Assembly: GCA_964438705.1 (NCBI GenBank)
Contig: CAYTKQ010000002.1
Location: 62,001 to 126,000, forward strand
DNA length: 64,000 nucleotides
Direction: 5' to 3'
DNA from: Christensenella sp964438705
GTDB taxonomy: Bacteria; Bacillota; Clostridia; Christensenellales; Christensenellaceae
Part shown: positions 8,264 to 15,890 of the stretch, one piece after another
How the letters are laid out: each line of letters starts with the position of its first letter
How positions within the stretch are numbered: the first letter of the stretch is position 1
Made by a program: the position numbers and the translations under genes
The notes under the pieces: generated by a model
Seen by the model: the letters and a program-made list of their open reading frames with translations, nothing else
Told to the model about the DNA's origin: nothing
Databases searched by the model: none

Positions 8264-9796
8264 ATGAAGCAGTATGTTGCCGCCATGGATATCGGTACGA
8301 GCGGCTGCAAATCCATTCTTGTGGACGAGGACGGCTTGGTGGTCTCCTCCGCTGTGGAGGAATATCCGCTCTATTCTCCCCGCGCGGGATGGAATGAGCA
8401 GGACCCGGAGGATTGGTGGCGGGGCGCGTACACGAGCATGAGGAAAGCCGTAAAAAAAAGCGGACTGGACCCGCGCCTGATCGTCTCGATCAGCCTATCC
8501 GGGCAAATGCATGGGCTGGTGGCGATGGATCGGGACAAAAAGGTCATCCGCCGCGCATTTTTGTGGAACGATCAGCGGTGCGCGAAACAATGCGAAGATG
8601 TGCTGGAAACGGTGGGCGGTCTTGACCGACTGGTGCAATACACCAACAACAACCTGCTGCCCGGATATCAGGGCGGGAAAATCCTTTGGCTGCGCGAGAT
8701 GGAGCCTGAGCATTTTGAACGGATGCAAACGGCGCTGCTCCCCAAGGACTATATCCGTTACCAATTGTCCGGCGACATCATGACCGACGTTTCGGACGCG
8801 TCGGGAACGGGCTTCTTCGACGTCGAAAAAAGGGACTATGCATATGATTTGATCGACCGGTTGAACCTCCCGCGTTCGATATTTCCAAAAGCGGTGGAAT
8901 CGGATGCTGTGACGGGCAAGGTTCACGCCAAGGCGGCGGAGCTCACGGGGCTTTGCGAAGGCACGCCGGTCATCGCGGGCGGCGGAGACAGCGTCATTCA
9001 GACGACGGGAATGGGGCTCATCGAGGAAGGTATTCTCGGACTGACGATCGGTACGGCCGGAATCGTCGCCATGGGTATGTCGGAATACGTCGAAAACAGA
9101 GACGGCGCGCTGCAATTTTTCTGCAACAACGAGGCGGGGCTGTATCATGTGATGGGCGTAATGCTTGCGGGCGGCGGCAGCTATCAATGGTATCGCAACA
9201 CCATGTGCGCGGCGGAAATGGAAATTGCCGGACAAAAGGGGGTCGATCCCTATGAGGTCATCAATGAAGCGGCAGCGCTTTCGCCTGTGGGATCAAACCG
9301 GTTGATTTACCTCCCCTACCTTTCGGGAGAGCGGTGTCCGTATTCCGATCCGGGGTTGCGTGCGGGCTTTCTCGGGCTGACGCAGACTCACACAAAAGGG
9401 GACGTGTCCCGTTCGGTCATGGAAGGCGTCAGCTATGGGATGCGGCAGATCGGCGAAATGATCATGAAGATGAAAAATCTCCAGTTGACCAAAATCATCG
9501 TGTCCGGCGGCGGAAGCCGCTCCAATCTGTGGCGGCAGATCATCAGCGATATTTTTCAGGCACCGGTCTATACCGTTCAGGGGGCGAGTGAAGGCGGTGC
9601 GTATGGCGCGTGCATGGTTGCGGGAATTGGAGCGGGGGTATGGAAAAATCTTGGTGAGATATGCGGAAAGCTTGCCATCAAGACGGAGAACCTACCCGAT
9701 CAGGCAAACAGGGCCGCATATGACGACCTGTATGGAATCTATGTGGACGCCGCGCCGATGATGAAAAATTTGTTTTACCGTTTGGCGGCAAAATAG
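8264..9796 (+). CDS. xylB: FGGY carbohydrate kinase, xylulokinase-like
   Basis: 510 residues with both FGGY domains. The N-terminal ATP/phosphate motif is DIGTSGCKS, followed by the xylulokinase-type SGQMHGLV and FLWNDQRC, LLPKDYIRY and SDASGT segments. The catalytic/hinge part shows GGGDS and the C-terminal adenosine motif is VSGGGSRSNLW. These features favour D-xylulose or a near ketopentose as substrate, although the same family includes D-apulose and other ketose kinases. GGGGGTGGC lies upstream of the ATG. Directly followed by the two transketolase subunits, so its product probably enters transketolase. Least diverged of the four FGGY kinases in the window. Confidence 0.85.
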   Translation: MKQYVAAMDIGTSGCKSILVDEDGLVVSSAVEEYPLYSPRAGWNEQDPEDWWRGAYTSMRKAVKKSGLDPRLIVSISLSGQMHGLVAMDRDKKVIRRAFLWNDQRCAKQCEDVLETVGGLDRLVQYTNNNLLPGYQGGKILWLREMEPEHFERMQTALLPKDYIRYQLSGDIMTDVSDASGTGFFDVEKRDYAYDLIDRLNLPRSIFPKAVESDAVTGKVHAKAAELTGLCEGTPVIAGGGDSVIQTTGMGLIEEGILGLTIGTAGIVAMGMSEYVENRDGALQFFCNNEAGLYHVMGVMLAGGGSYQWYRNTMCAAEMEIAGQKGVDPYEVINEAAALSPVGSNRLIYLPYLSGERCPYSDPGLRAGFLGLTQTHTKGDVSRSVMEGVSYGMRQIGEMIMKMKNLQLTKIIVSGGGSRSNLWRQIISDIFQAPVYTVQGASEGGAYGACMVAGIGAGVWKNLGEICGKLAIKTENLPDQANRAAYDDLYGIYVDAAPMMKNLFYRLAAK

Positions 9797-9807
9797 GCCG
9801 TTTGCAG

Positions 9808-9833
9808 GGCGGCTGCGTATGGACGCGGCCGCC
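9808..9833 (+). other. Intercistronic stem-loop
   Basis: GGCGGCTGCGT pairs with ACGCGGCCGCC with one wobble pair and a four-base loop. It lies in the 54-base gap between the kinase and transketolase genes and has no T tract. Probably an mRNA processing or stability element, since the downstream gene lacks a visible promoter of its own. Confidence 0.45.
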
Positions 9834-9850
9834 AATGTGGGAGGGACAAG

Positions 9851-10690
9851 ATGGAACATATTGATTTTAAGAATCTGGAAAAACATGCATATCAAATCCG
9901 CAGGCATATCGTTCATACGATTGCGACAAACGGCGAGGGGCATGCGGGCGGAGCGCTTTCCGTGACGGACATCCTTTCCGTGCTGTATTTTGGGGTGATG
10001 CAATTCGACGCGGATGACCCGATCCACAGCGATAAGCTGCTGCTGAGCGCCGGGCATAAGTGTTTGGCGCTATACGGAGCGCTGGTAGAAAAAGGGATCG
10101 TCAGTGAAGCGGAGCTAAAAACCTACAATCAGCTTGGGACGATTTTCCCCGGACATCCGGACGCGACCAAGCTGAAGGGCGTGACATTCTCCACGGGCTC
10201 GCTGGGGCATGGGCTGCCGCTCGGGTGCGGCTATGCTTTGGCCGCCAAGCGCCTGAACCTCCCATACAGAACGTATGTCGTCATGGGCGACGGCGAACAG
10301 GGCGAGGGAAGCATTTGGGAAGCGGTATCCTTTGCCGCAAAAAATTGTTTGGGCAACCTGATCGCTGTTATTGATGAAAATTCCCTTCAAATCAACGGGA
10401 GAACCTACAACATCAGCAAGCATACGCATTTTCAGGACAGGTATGCGTCCTATGGATGGTCGGTCGGCGTGGTTGACGGGCACAATGTCGAGGAACTGTA
10501 CAAAGCATTGACCATGGTTCCGTTCAGCAGCAATAAGCCGACGCTCATCGTCGCCAAAACGATCAAAGGAAAGGGGCTTTCCTTCTTGGAGGACGATGTG
10601 CACAGCCACCACTGGAATCCCGGGCCGGAGCAGGCAAAGCAGGGAATTGAGGAAATAGACGATTACGGAAGGCAAAGGGGGTGGCTGTAA
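9851..10690 (+). CDS. Transketolase, N-terminal (TPP-binding) subunit
   Basis: 279 residues, the N-terminal half of a two-gene transketolase. The thiamine-diphosphate motif starts at GDG (146-148, VMGDGEQGEG) and ends with the Asn in IDENSLQ; His31 in GHAGGALS and the GSLGHGLPLG segment are the usual substrate and cofactor loops. Split transketolases are common in Firmicutes and archaea; some act on ordinary pentose phosphates, others on special ketose phosphates such as D-apulose 4-phosphate or on sulfosugars. The gene overlaps the next by one base (TAATG), so the subunits should be made in equal amounts. Confidence 0.93.
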   Translation: MEHIDFKNLEKHAYQIRRHIVHTIATNGEGHAGGALSVTDILSVLYFGVMQFDADDPIHSDKLLLSAGHKCLALYGALVEKGIVSEAELKTYNQLGTIFPGHPDATKLKGVTFSTGSLGHGLPLGCGYALAAKRLNLPYRTYVVMGDGEQGEGSIWEAVSFAAKNCLGNLIAVIDENSLQINGRTYNISKHTHFQDRYASYGWSVGVVDGHNVEELYKALTMVPFSSNKPTLIVAKTIKGKGLSFLEDDVHSHHWNPGPEQAKQGIEEIDDYGRQRGWL

Positions 10691-11625
10691 TGAGAGATCC
10701 GAGAAAAGCCTTTGAAGAGAAGCTGGTGGCGCTTGGCAAATCCAACGACAGGATTTATGCGGTATCCTGCGATTCCGCCTCCGGCGGCGGCCTATCGGGA
10801 TTCTTTGCGGAGTTCCCGGAGCGCAGCGTGGAGGTTGGTATCAGCGAACAGACGGGCGTGGGCGTCAGCGCGGCGTTTGCAAAACAGGGATTGATTCCTG
10901 TGCTCGTGATTATCAATCCGTTTTTGACGATGCGCGCATACGAACAGGTGCGCGACGATATGGGGTATGTGAACACCAACGTAAAGATCGTGGGCAGCGG
11001 GGGAGGCTTGGCCTATTCCACGCTCGGGTCTACGCACATTGCGATTGAGGATATCGCGCTGATGCGCACCATTCCCAATTTAACGATTTTTGCGCCGGGC
11101 GACGCGGGCGAGGTGGAGTTTGCTCTGGAGCAGGCGGTTGCGATCGACGGCCCCGTCTATATCCGTATGCCAAGGCAGGCGAGAAACGAGCATAAGCCGC
11201 TCAGCGAGCGGGGACTTGCCGTTGGAAATGCGGAGGTGATTTGTGAGGGAACGGATGCCACGCTGCTGACGTACGGCCCAAGCGTGGAAGAGGCGCTGAT
11301 CGCAGCGAAGCGTTTGAAAGAAAAAGGGGTCGGTGTGTCGGTCATCAATTTTCCGTCGCTCAAACCGATCGACGAAGAAGCGATTCTCACCCACGCGAAA
11401 AACGCGAAGGCGGTTTTCACGATGGAAGAACACATTCCCACCGGCGGGCTGGGAAGCATCGCAGCGGAAATTATGGCGAAGAACGCGGTTGGGGTGCCCT
11501 TGCATATGCTGGCTGTGCCCGAGGGCGCAAAGCAAACGGGTCCGTATGACGAATTGCTTGCGTATTATGGCATAAAAGGCGAAAACGCCGCCGAAACCAT
11601 CGGCATGATATTGGAACGGATGTAA
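10690..11625 (+). CDS. Transketolase, C-terminal subunit
   Basis: 311 residues, pyrimidine-binding and C-terminal domains of a split transketolase. The catalytic Glu that activates TPP is Glu53 in VGISEQ, followed by the GGGLAYSTLGSTH loop and the C-terminal domain with VINFPSLKPID. The ATG at 10690 overlaps the preceding stop (TAATG) and is preceded by AAGGGGGTGG; a GTG nine bases upstream in frame is possible but less likely. Forms the active enzyme with the 9851-10690 product. Its position after an FGGY kinase and before a transaldolase-like gene points to pentose or other ketose-phosphate rearrangement. Confidence 0.93.
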   Translation: MRDPRKAFEEKLVALGKSNDRIYAVSCDSASGGGLSGFFAEFPERSVEVGISEQTGVGVSAAFAKQGLIPVLVIINPFLTMRAYEQVRDDMGYVNTNVKIVGSGGGLAYSTLGSTHIAIEDIALMRTIPNLTIFAPGDAGEVEFALEQAVAIDGPVYIRMPRQARNEHKPLSERGLAVGNAEVICEGTDATLLTYGPSVEEALIAAKRLKEKGVGVSVINFPSLKPIDEEAILTHAKNAKAVFTMEEHIPTGGLGSIAAEIMAKNAVGVPLHMLAVPEGAKQTGPYDELLAYYGIKGENAAETIGMILERM

Positions 11626-11724
11626 GCCGCGGCATTGAGAGATCAAGGAAATATCGGACGTTTGGACGTTCATAAAAAAGTGCGGACGGGCGACAGCCGC
11701 GCACACTGAAAGGATGGAGAAAAA

Positions 11725-13074
11725 ATGATTACAGTCAATTATCTGAGCAACGGAGAGGGAACGGTTGGGATGAATTATCCCTTGCGCACAATAGGAGCGC
11801 CGCCTGTTTCCGGCGAAGAGGCGTATGTGGATCGGGTCAAGGATATGCTGATCGATCCGCAGGATTTCATGACGCTCAAGGATGTCGTGAAGCGGGTGGG
11901 GGTGACCGCGCGGTTCAAAGACGTGATCGATACATTTCACGTGGAGGCGGGGGAGACCCCTGCGGGCTTCCGGGTCGAATCGTCCTTGCAGGAGGACGGG
12001 ATGCTGCAAATCGATCTGGTGCGCGATATTTCATATGATAAAAACGGGGTACTGCGTCCTACGGGCGTCGTGTTTTCTGCGGATTCCGCAAATCCCTATG
12101 AAGTGGAACCCATTGCGGGGCTACTTGGGAATTTGACGTGCAATCCCGGAATCGTCTACGACCTCTTTATCAACAATCCCAAGGCGAATGTGGGAAATCA
12201 ATTCAAAACACGCGAAGAGGTGATGAGCGAAATCGGCAGGGTGCTAGGGCCGGGATGCGATATCAGCGTAGAGCTCAACAACCCCTTTGAAACGGATTTC
12301 AGCAAGATACTGGAAGAGTGCGAGCAATTCAAAGAGATGCTCACGGAATATCGCCTTGTGGTGAAGGTGCCGCACACCGGGCCTGTGAACGCTCAGAATG
12401 TGCGGCAGCTGATGGAGGGGGATAAGCGCTTTGATACGCGTTTTGATCAACCGTCCACCAAAGACGCGCTCATGGGCCACAACCTTGCGCTTAAGCTGCG
12501 CGAGCATGGATACCGCATCAATTATACGCTGATGTTCGAGCCGCACCAGACGGCGCTGGCATTGCAGGCGAAACCGTATTTCATCAACAGCTTTGTGCGC
12601 CATCGCATGAAACAGTCGGAGGAATTCAAGCGGTTGGTGAACACGTATGAGCTGACGGGCGAGACAAAATATATCGAAGAACTGCGCAGCTTCATGCTGG
12701 CGTCGGACTACCTGGCCAGCGGGGAACAGGCGTGCGACCTGCTGGAAGTGTATTCGAAAGCGAAGGATATTTTGAAGTATCGGCATTTTGCGGATGCGGA
12801 GGGCAGTGATGGTCTCGACAGTGTGCGCCACAACCTGCGTTTATTGAAGCAGAGCAATCTGCACGATACGCGCCTCATTATTTGTTCGATGGAGGGGGAT
12901 TACAATTACCCGGATATCGACAACCTGATGCTGGAGCCGGAATTCGCGGACGTCATCGACCGGCTGGTCATCACGGCAGAGCCGCAATACCTCGCGCGGT
13001 TTACGAGCGCGAACCAGGTGGTGTCGTATCAGCGGCGCTTCATGAACGCGGTCAACAACGACCAGAAAAAATAA
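11725..13074 (+). CDS. Divergent transaldolase-superfamily protein with N- and C-terminal extensions
   Basis: 449 residues; I do not recognise it as a named enzyme, but the middle follows the transaldolase/fructose-6-phosphate aldolase barrel in order. Visible are FSADSANPYEV (Asp120, compare DTAN), GNLTCNPGIV (136-144, compare TTNPS), SVELNN (181-186), VVKVPHTG with candidate Schiff-base Lys214, INYTLMFEPHQT (265-276) and INSFVRH (287-293). About 115 residues precede the barrel and about 150 helical residues follow it, making it far longer than the roughly 220- or 320-residue enzymes. ATG follows AAAGGATGGAG. Being next to split transketolase, a PPi-type PFK and an RpiB homologue strongly suggests a sugar-phosphate aldol or transaldol step. 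Confidence 0.65.
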   Translation: MITVNYLSNGEGTVGMNYPLRTIGAPPVSGEEAYVDRVKDMLIDPQDFMTLKDVVKRVGVTARFKDVIDTFHVEAGETPAGFRVESSLQEDGMLQIDLVRDISYDKNGVLRPTGVVFSADSANPYEVEPIAGLLGNLTCNPGIVYDLFINNPKANVGNQFKTREEVMSEIGRVLGPGCDISVELNNPFETDFSKILEECEQFKEMLTEYRLVVKVPHTGPVNAQNVRQLMEGDKRFDTRFDQPSTKDALMGHNLALKLREHGYRINYTLMFEPHQTALALQAKPYFINSFVRHRMKQSEEFKRLVNTYELTGETKYIEELRSFMLASDYLASGEQACDLLEVYSKAKDILKYRHFADAEGSDGLDSVRHNLRLLKQSNLHDTRLIICSMEGDYNYPDIDNLMLEPEFADVIDRLVITAEPQYLARFTSANQVVSYQRRFMNAVNNDQKK

Positions 13075-13129
13075 CTTGCGGAACGATTTGATTGGTTTGT
13101 ATGCGCGATATGGGATGGAGTGAGAGATC

Positions 13130-14104
13130 ATGAAAGAGCAGGGCAAGGAAAAATTTTTTCATGGGATTTTCGCGCCGGTCACAACGCCGTTTGATGCAAA
13201 CGGCGTGTGCTATGGGGCGCTTGCCGATAACATATCCGCATACAACCAAACAGATTTGACCGGATATATGCCTCTGGGGAGCAACGGGGAATATCTTGGG
13301 CTGACAGAAGAGGAATCCCTGAAAATCCTTGCATTGACGGTGCGAAAAAAAGCGCCCGGTAAGATCGTTGTGGCGGGATGCGGAAGGGAATCTTCTCATG
13401 CGACGCTGGAATTTATCCGCAGGGCGCATGATGTGGGATTGGAGTATGCGTTTGTGCTGACGCCGCACTACTATGCCGATTTCATGACGGATGAGGCGTT
13501 TTGTGCGTATTATCTCGATATCGCGGATCATTCGCCGGTGCCCCTTGTTCTTTACAGCGCGCCGAAGTTTTCGGCGGGGTTGTCTGTTTCAAAAGAGTTG
13601 ATGCGCGCGCTGTGCGGCCATGAAAACATCGCGGGGCTAAAGAATTCATCCCATGCGGTTGCGGTTGCCGATTATATGAGCGCATTGCCTGCGGGGGCGG
13701 ATTTTTTCCTGCTTGCGGGAAATATCACCATGCTGCTCGACGGATTGGGGTCGGGCGCGGCGGGCGGCGTGCTTTCAACCGCTACATGGCTGCCCGAATA
13801 TTGCTGCGAAATTTACAGGCTGTATCGCAGCGGCGCAATTTTGGCGGCGCGTGCGATGTTTGAATACGTCCGCGCGTTGTCTTGCGCTACGGCGGGTGCA
13901 TATGGCGTAGCAGGCGTGAAATACGGGCTGGAGCTGCGCGGGCTGAATGGAGGAGTTTTACGCAAGCCGCTGATGGAAATGGGAAGCCGTCAAAAAGAAG
14001 AGATGGCGCAAAGGGTGCGCGAGGCCGGTGTGCCATCCTTTCCGTGTGCGCACACGCGCTTAGCGAAAGCCGCCGGATCAGATGGAATGAAGCGGTTTGA
14101 ATAA
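13130..14104 (+). CDS. DapA/NAL-family lyase (2-keto-3-deoxy-sugar acid aldolase or dehydratase type)
   Basis: 324 residues, class I (beta/alpha)8 lyase. The family markers are GSNGE at 50-54 (GTTGE in DHDPS), Tyr142 in VLYSAP and Schiff-base Lys171 in AGLKNSS. The Ser-Asn replacement in GSNGE and its sugar-operon location argue against lysine-biosynthetic dihydrodipicolinate synthase. Likely alternatives are a 2-keto-3-deoxy-gluconate/pentonate aldolase, or a dehydratase of the 5-dehydro-4-deoxy-glucarate or 2-keto-3-deoxy-arabinonate kind whose product would feed the aldehyde dehydrogenase at 6809. The ATG is preceded by GGAGTGAGAG. Substrate unknown. Confidence 0.85.
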   Translation: MKEQGKEKFFHGIFAPVTTPFDANGVCYGALADNISAYNQTDLTGYMPLGSNGEYLGLTEEESLKILALTVRKKAPGKIVVAGCGRESSHATLEFIRRAHDVGLEYAFVLTPHYYADFMTDEAFCAYYLDIADHSPVPLVLYSAPKFSAGLSVSKELMRALCGHENIAGLKNSSHAVAVADYMSALPAGADFFLLAGNITMLLDGLGSGAAGGVLSTATWLPEYCCEIYRLYRSGAILAARAMFEYVRALSCATAGAYGVAGVKYGLELRGLNGGVLRKPLMEMGSRQKEEMAQRVREAGVPSFPCAHTRLAKAAGSDGMKRFE

Positions 14105-14170
14105 TCGAAAACAGGATGAAAGGAGTATGCGGCGGAGCCAGACGGCTCGGTGCGCGCCGCAAAAAGAAAA

Positions 14171-15205
14171 ATGAGACGGATTGGCATATTGACGGGAGGC
14201 GGAGATTGCCCGGGGCTCAATGCAGTCATACGCGCGGCGGTCATACGCTGCGAACAGGCAGGCATCCTTTGTTATGGGCTGAAATATGGCTGGCGGGGCG
14301 CAATCGAAAAAGATTACATGATCCTGGACAAAAAAATCGTAAAAGGAATCCAGACGGAGGGCGGAACGATCCTCGGTTCTTCGAGAACCAATGTACTGAA
14401 CGTTCAGCACGGCATAGAACATGTGCGGGAAACGATGAACGACCTCAAACTCGACGCGGTCCTTGCGATTGGCGGCGACGACACGCTGGGGGTGGCGCTT
14501 GAGCTTTCCAAGGAAGGGTTCAATATGATCGGTGTGCCCAAAACGATCGACAATGACATTTTGTGCACAGACTATACGTTTGGTTTTGATACGGCGGCGA
14601 GCATCGCTATGGAGGCGATCGAGCGCATCAAAACCACGGCAGCCTCGCACGAGCGTACGATTGTGGTAGAGGTGATGGGACGGCATACAGGCTGGATTGC
14701 CCTTGAAGCCGCAGTGGCGGCGGATGCGCATATGGTTCTGATTCCGGAATTTCCCGTGCATATGGATGAAATCATCGCGATGATGCAAAAGAGGCGTGAT
14801 GAGGGCAAGGTGTGCGACGTGATCGTTGTCGCGGAGGGCTTCTGGCCGGAAGGGTTGGAGTTTGATGAGCATGAGAACAAGGACAGCTTTGGCAACGTGC
14901 TGCTTGCGGAGCGCGAATTGGCAAAGCATCTGGCAAACGCGATCAAGCAGCGCACCAACCGGGATGTGCGGCATTTAACGCTGGGCCATATGCAGCGCGG
15001 GGGAAATCCCACGATGTTTGATCGCTTTTTGGGCACGCGCATGGGCACGAGTGCTGTGGAGCTTGTCATGCAAGGCGATTTTGGCAAGATGGTTGCCCTG
15101 CAAGGAACTGAAATTGTGGGAGTTCCGCTTGAAAATGCAATGGCGGAGCGCAAAAAGGTACCGAAGCCGTTATTTGAGATGGCAAATACCTATATTTCAA
15201 AATAA
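14171..15205 (+). CDS. Phosphofructokinase-family enzyme, predicted PPi-dependent
   Basis: 344 residues, PfkA superfamily. The N-terminal loop is GGGDCPGLNA. The two positions that decide phosphoryl donor both have the PPi form: GGDDT at 101-105 (ATP enzymes have GGDGS) and PKTIDND at 123-129 (ATP enzymes have PGTIDND). The catalytic TIDND and the MGRHTGWIA motif are intact. Predicted to phosphorylate fructose 6-phosphate, and possibly sedoheptulose 7-phosphate, reversibly with pyrophosphate. ATG 14171 is preferred; a GTG at 14150 in frame would add seven basic residues and neither has a strong ribosome site. It closes the sugar-phosphate set together with the RpiB homologue. Confidence 0.85.
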   Translation: MRRIGILTGGGDCPGLNAVIRAAVIRCEQAGILCYGLKYGWRGAIEKDYMILDKKIVKGIQTEGGTILGSSRTNVLNVQHGIEHVRETMNDLKLDAVLAIGGDDTLGVALELSKEGFNMIGVPKTIDNDILCTDYTFGFDTAASIAMEAIERIKTTAASHERTIVVEVMGRHTGWIALEAAVAADAHMVLIPEFPVHMDEIIAMMQKRRDEGKVCDVIVVAEGFWPEGLEFDEHENKDSFGNVLLAERELAKHLANAIKQRTNRDVRHLTLGHMQRGGNPTMFDRFLGTRMGTSAVELVMQGDFGKMVALQGTEIVGVPLENAMAERKKVPKPLFEMANTYISK

Positions 15206-15251
15206 TAAGGTCACTGAGGTGTTGTATTTCACGGATGAACGGAGGGAAAAC

Positions 15252-15692
15252 ATGAAATTGGCAATTGGTTGTGACGAAGCGGGTTTCCAGATGAAAGAAA
15301 CCATCAAAACATATTTAGCGGAAAAGGGGAACGAACTGCAGGACGTGGGCGCGTTTGACGAAAACCCGGTGCTTTATCCGGATATTGCTGCCGCGGTTGC
15401 AAAAAAGGTGCGCGACGGTGAGGCGGAACGCGGTATTCTTATTTGCGGAACGGGCATTGGCATGGCGATGACGGCAAACAAAATTCCCGGGATCCGTGCC
15501 GCTGTCTGTCATGATGTGTTTTCGACGGAGCGGTCAGTCAAAAGCAACAATGCGCAGATTCTTTGCATGGGTGCGCGGGTGATCGGCATAGAAACTGCAA
15601 AGAAAATGGTGGACGTATGGATGGATTGCACCTTTGTCGACGGCCCATCCACACCGAAGGTGGAAAGAATTACGTATTATGAAACAAAGTGA
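15252..15692 (+). CDS. RpiB/LacAB-family isomerase with altered substrate-binding residues
   Basis: 146 residues, complete RpiB/LacAB fold. The catalytic-base Cys65 in ICGTGIG is kept. The usual DHAG motif is CDEAG here (Asp8, Glu9), so the conserved phosphate-contacting His is Glu, and the later REHNNA-type His is Ser (VKSNNAQ). Codons are unambiguous in the sequence. An ordinary ribose-5-phosphate isomerase would normally keep these, so the substrate may differ (for example a tetrose phosphate, a deoxy- or a non-phosphorylated sugar). Start at 15252 has GGAGGG eight bases upstream; longer in-frame reading is through the pfk gene. Last gene of the operon, followed by a strong terminator. Confidence 0.85.
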   Translation: MKLAIGCDEAGFQMKETIKTYLAEKGNELQDVGAFDENPVLYPDIAAAVAKKVRDGEAERGILICGTGIGMAMTANKIPGIRAAVCHDVFSTERSVKSNNAQILCMGARVIGIETAKKMVDVWMDCTFVDGPSTPKVERITYYETK

Positions 15693-15717
15693 TCCGCTGA
15701 TGTAAACAGAACCAATG

Positions 15718-15761
15718 AAAAAGCCGAACCCGATGCGCACAGCAGAGGGTTCGGCTTTTTT
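15718..15761 (+). terminator. Strong intrinsic terminator, usable from both sides
   Basis: AAAAAGCCGAACC (15718-15730) is perfectly complementary to GGTTCGGCTTTTT (15748-15760), a 13-base-pair stem with a 17-base loop and a T run on the plus strand (A run on the other side). It closes the plus-strand operon 1. Because the minus-strand kinase gene converges on this point, it can also stop that transcript. Confidence 0.92.
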
Positions 15762-15890
15762 GTTTATCCATATAAGGACACAAACGGGAATGTGACAGAG
15801 TATGAATACGACGCGACAAACTGGGCAGCAGTGTCTGCGGATGCGCTATTACGACCCGTCTATTCGCGAATACATTTTTATCCTTACGCG
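15762..15890 (+). pseudogene. Decayed Rhs/YD-repeat protein remnant
   Basis: Two short matches to Rhs proteins lie in different frames. In the frame of 15777 the sequence reads DTNGNVTEYEYDATN, a typical YD repeat. In the frame of 15826 it reads LRMRYYDPSIREYI, the conserved end of the Rhs core (RYYDP...G-R-Y/F). In an intact Rhs gene these would be separated by a much longer stretch and share one frame, so this is a fragment with internal deletion and frameshift. No start, no full domain and no toxin tip is present. The adjacent terminator and kinase 3' end abut it. Confidence 0.7.

Noticed and set aside
13130..14104. Dihydrodipicolinate synthase for lysine synthesis.
   Set aside because: GSNGE replaces GTTGE and the gene is inside a sugar operon without lysine genes; a sugar-acid lyase is more likely.
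5359..15692. A sulfoquinovose (sulfo-transketolase or sulfo-transaldolase) pathway.
   Set aside because: Split transketolase, a transaldolase-like protein and an altered RpiB homologue fit loosely, but there is no sulfoquinovosidase, sulfolactaldehyde enzyme or sulfonate exporter, and the kinase and PFK imply phosphorylated sugars.
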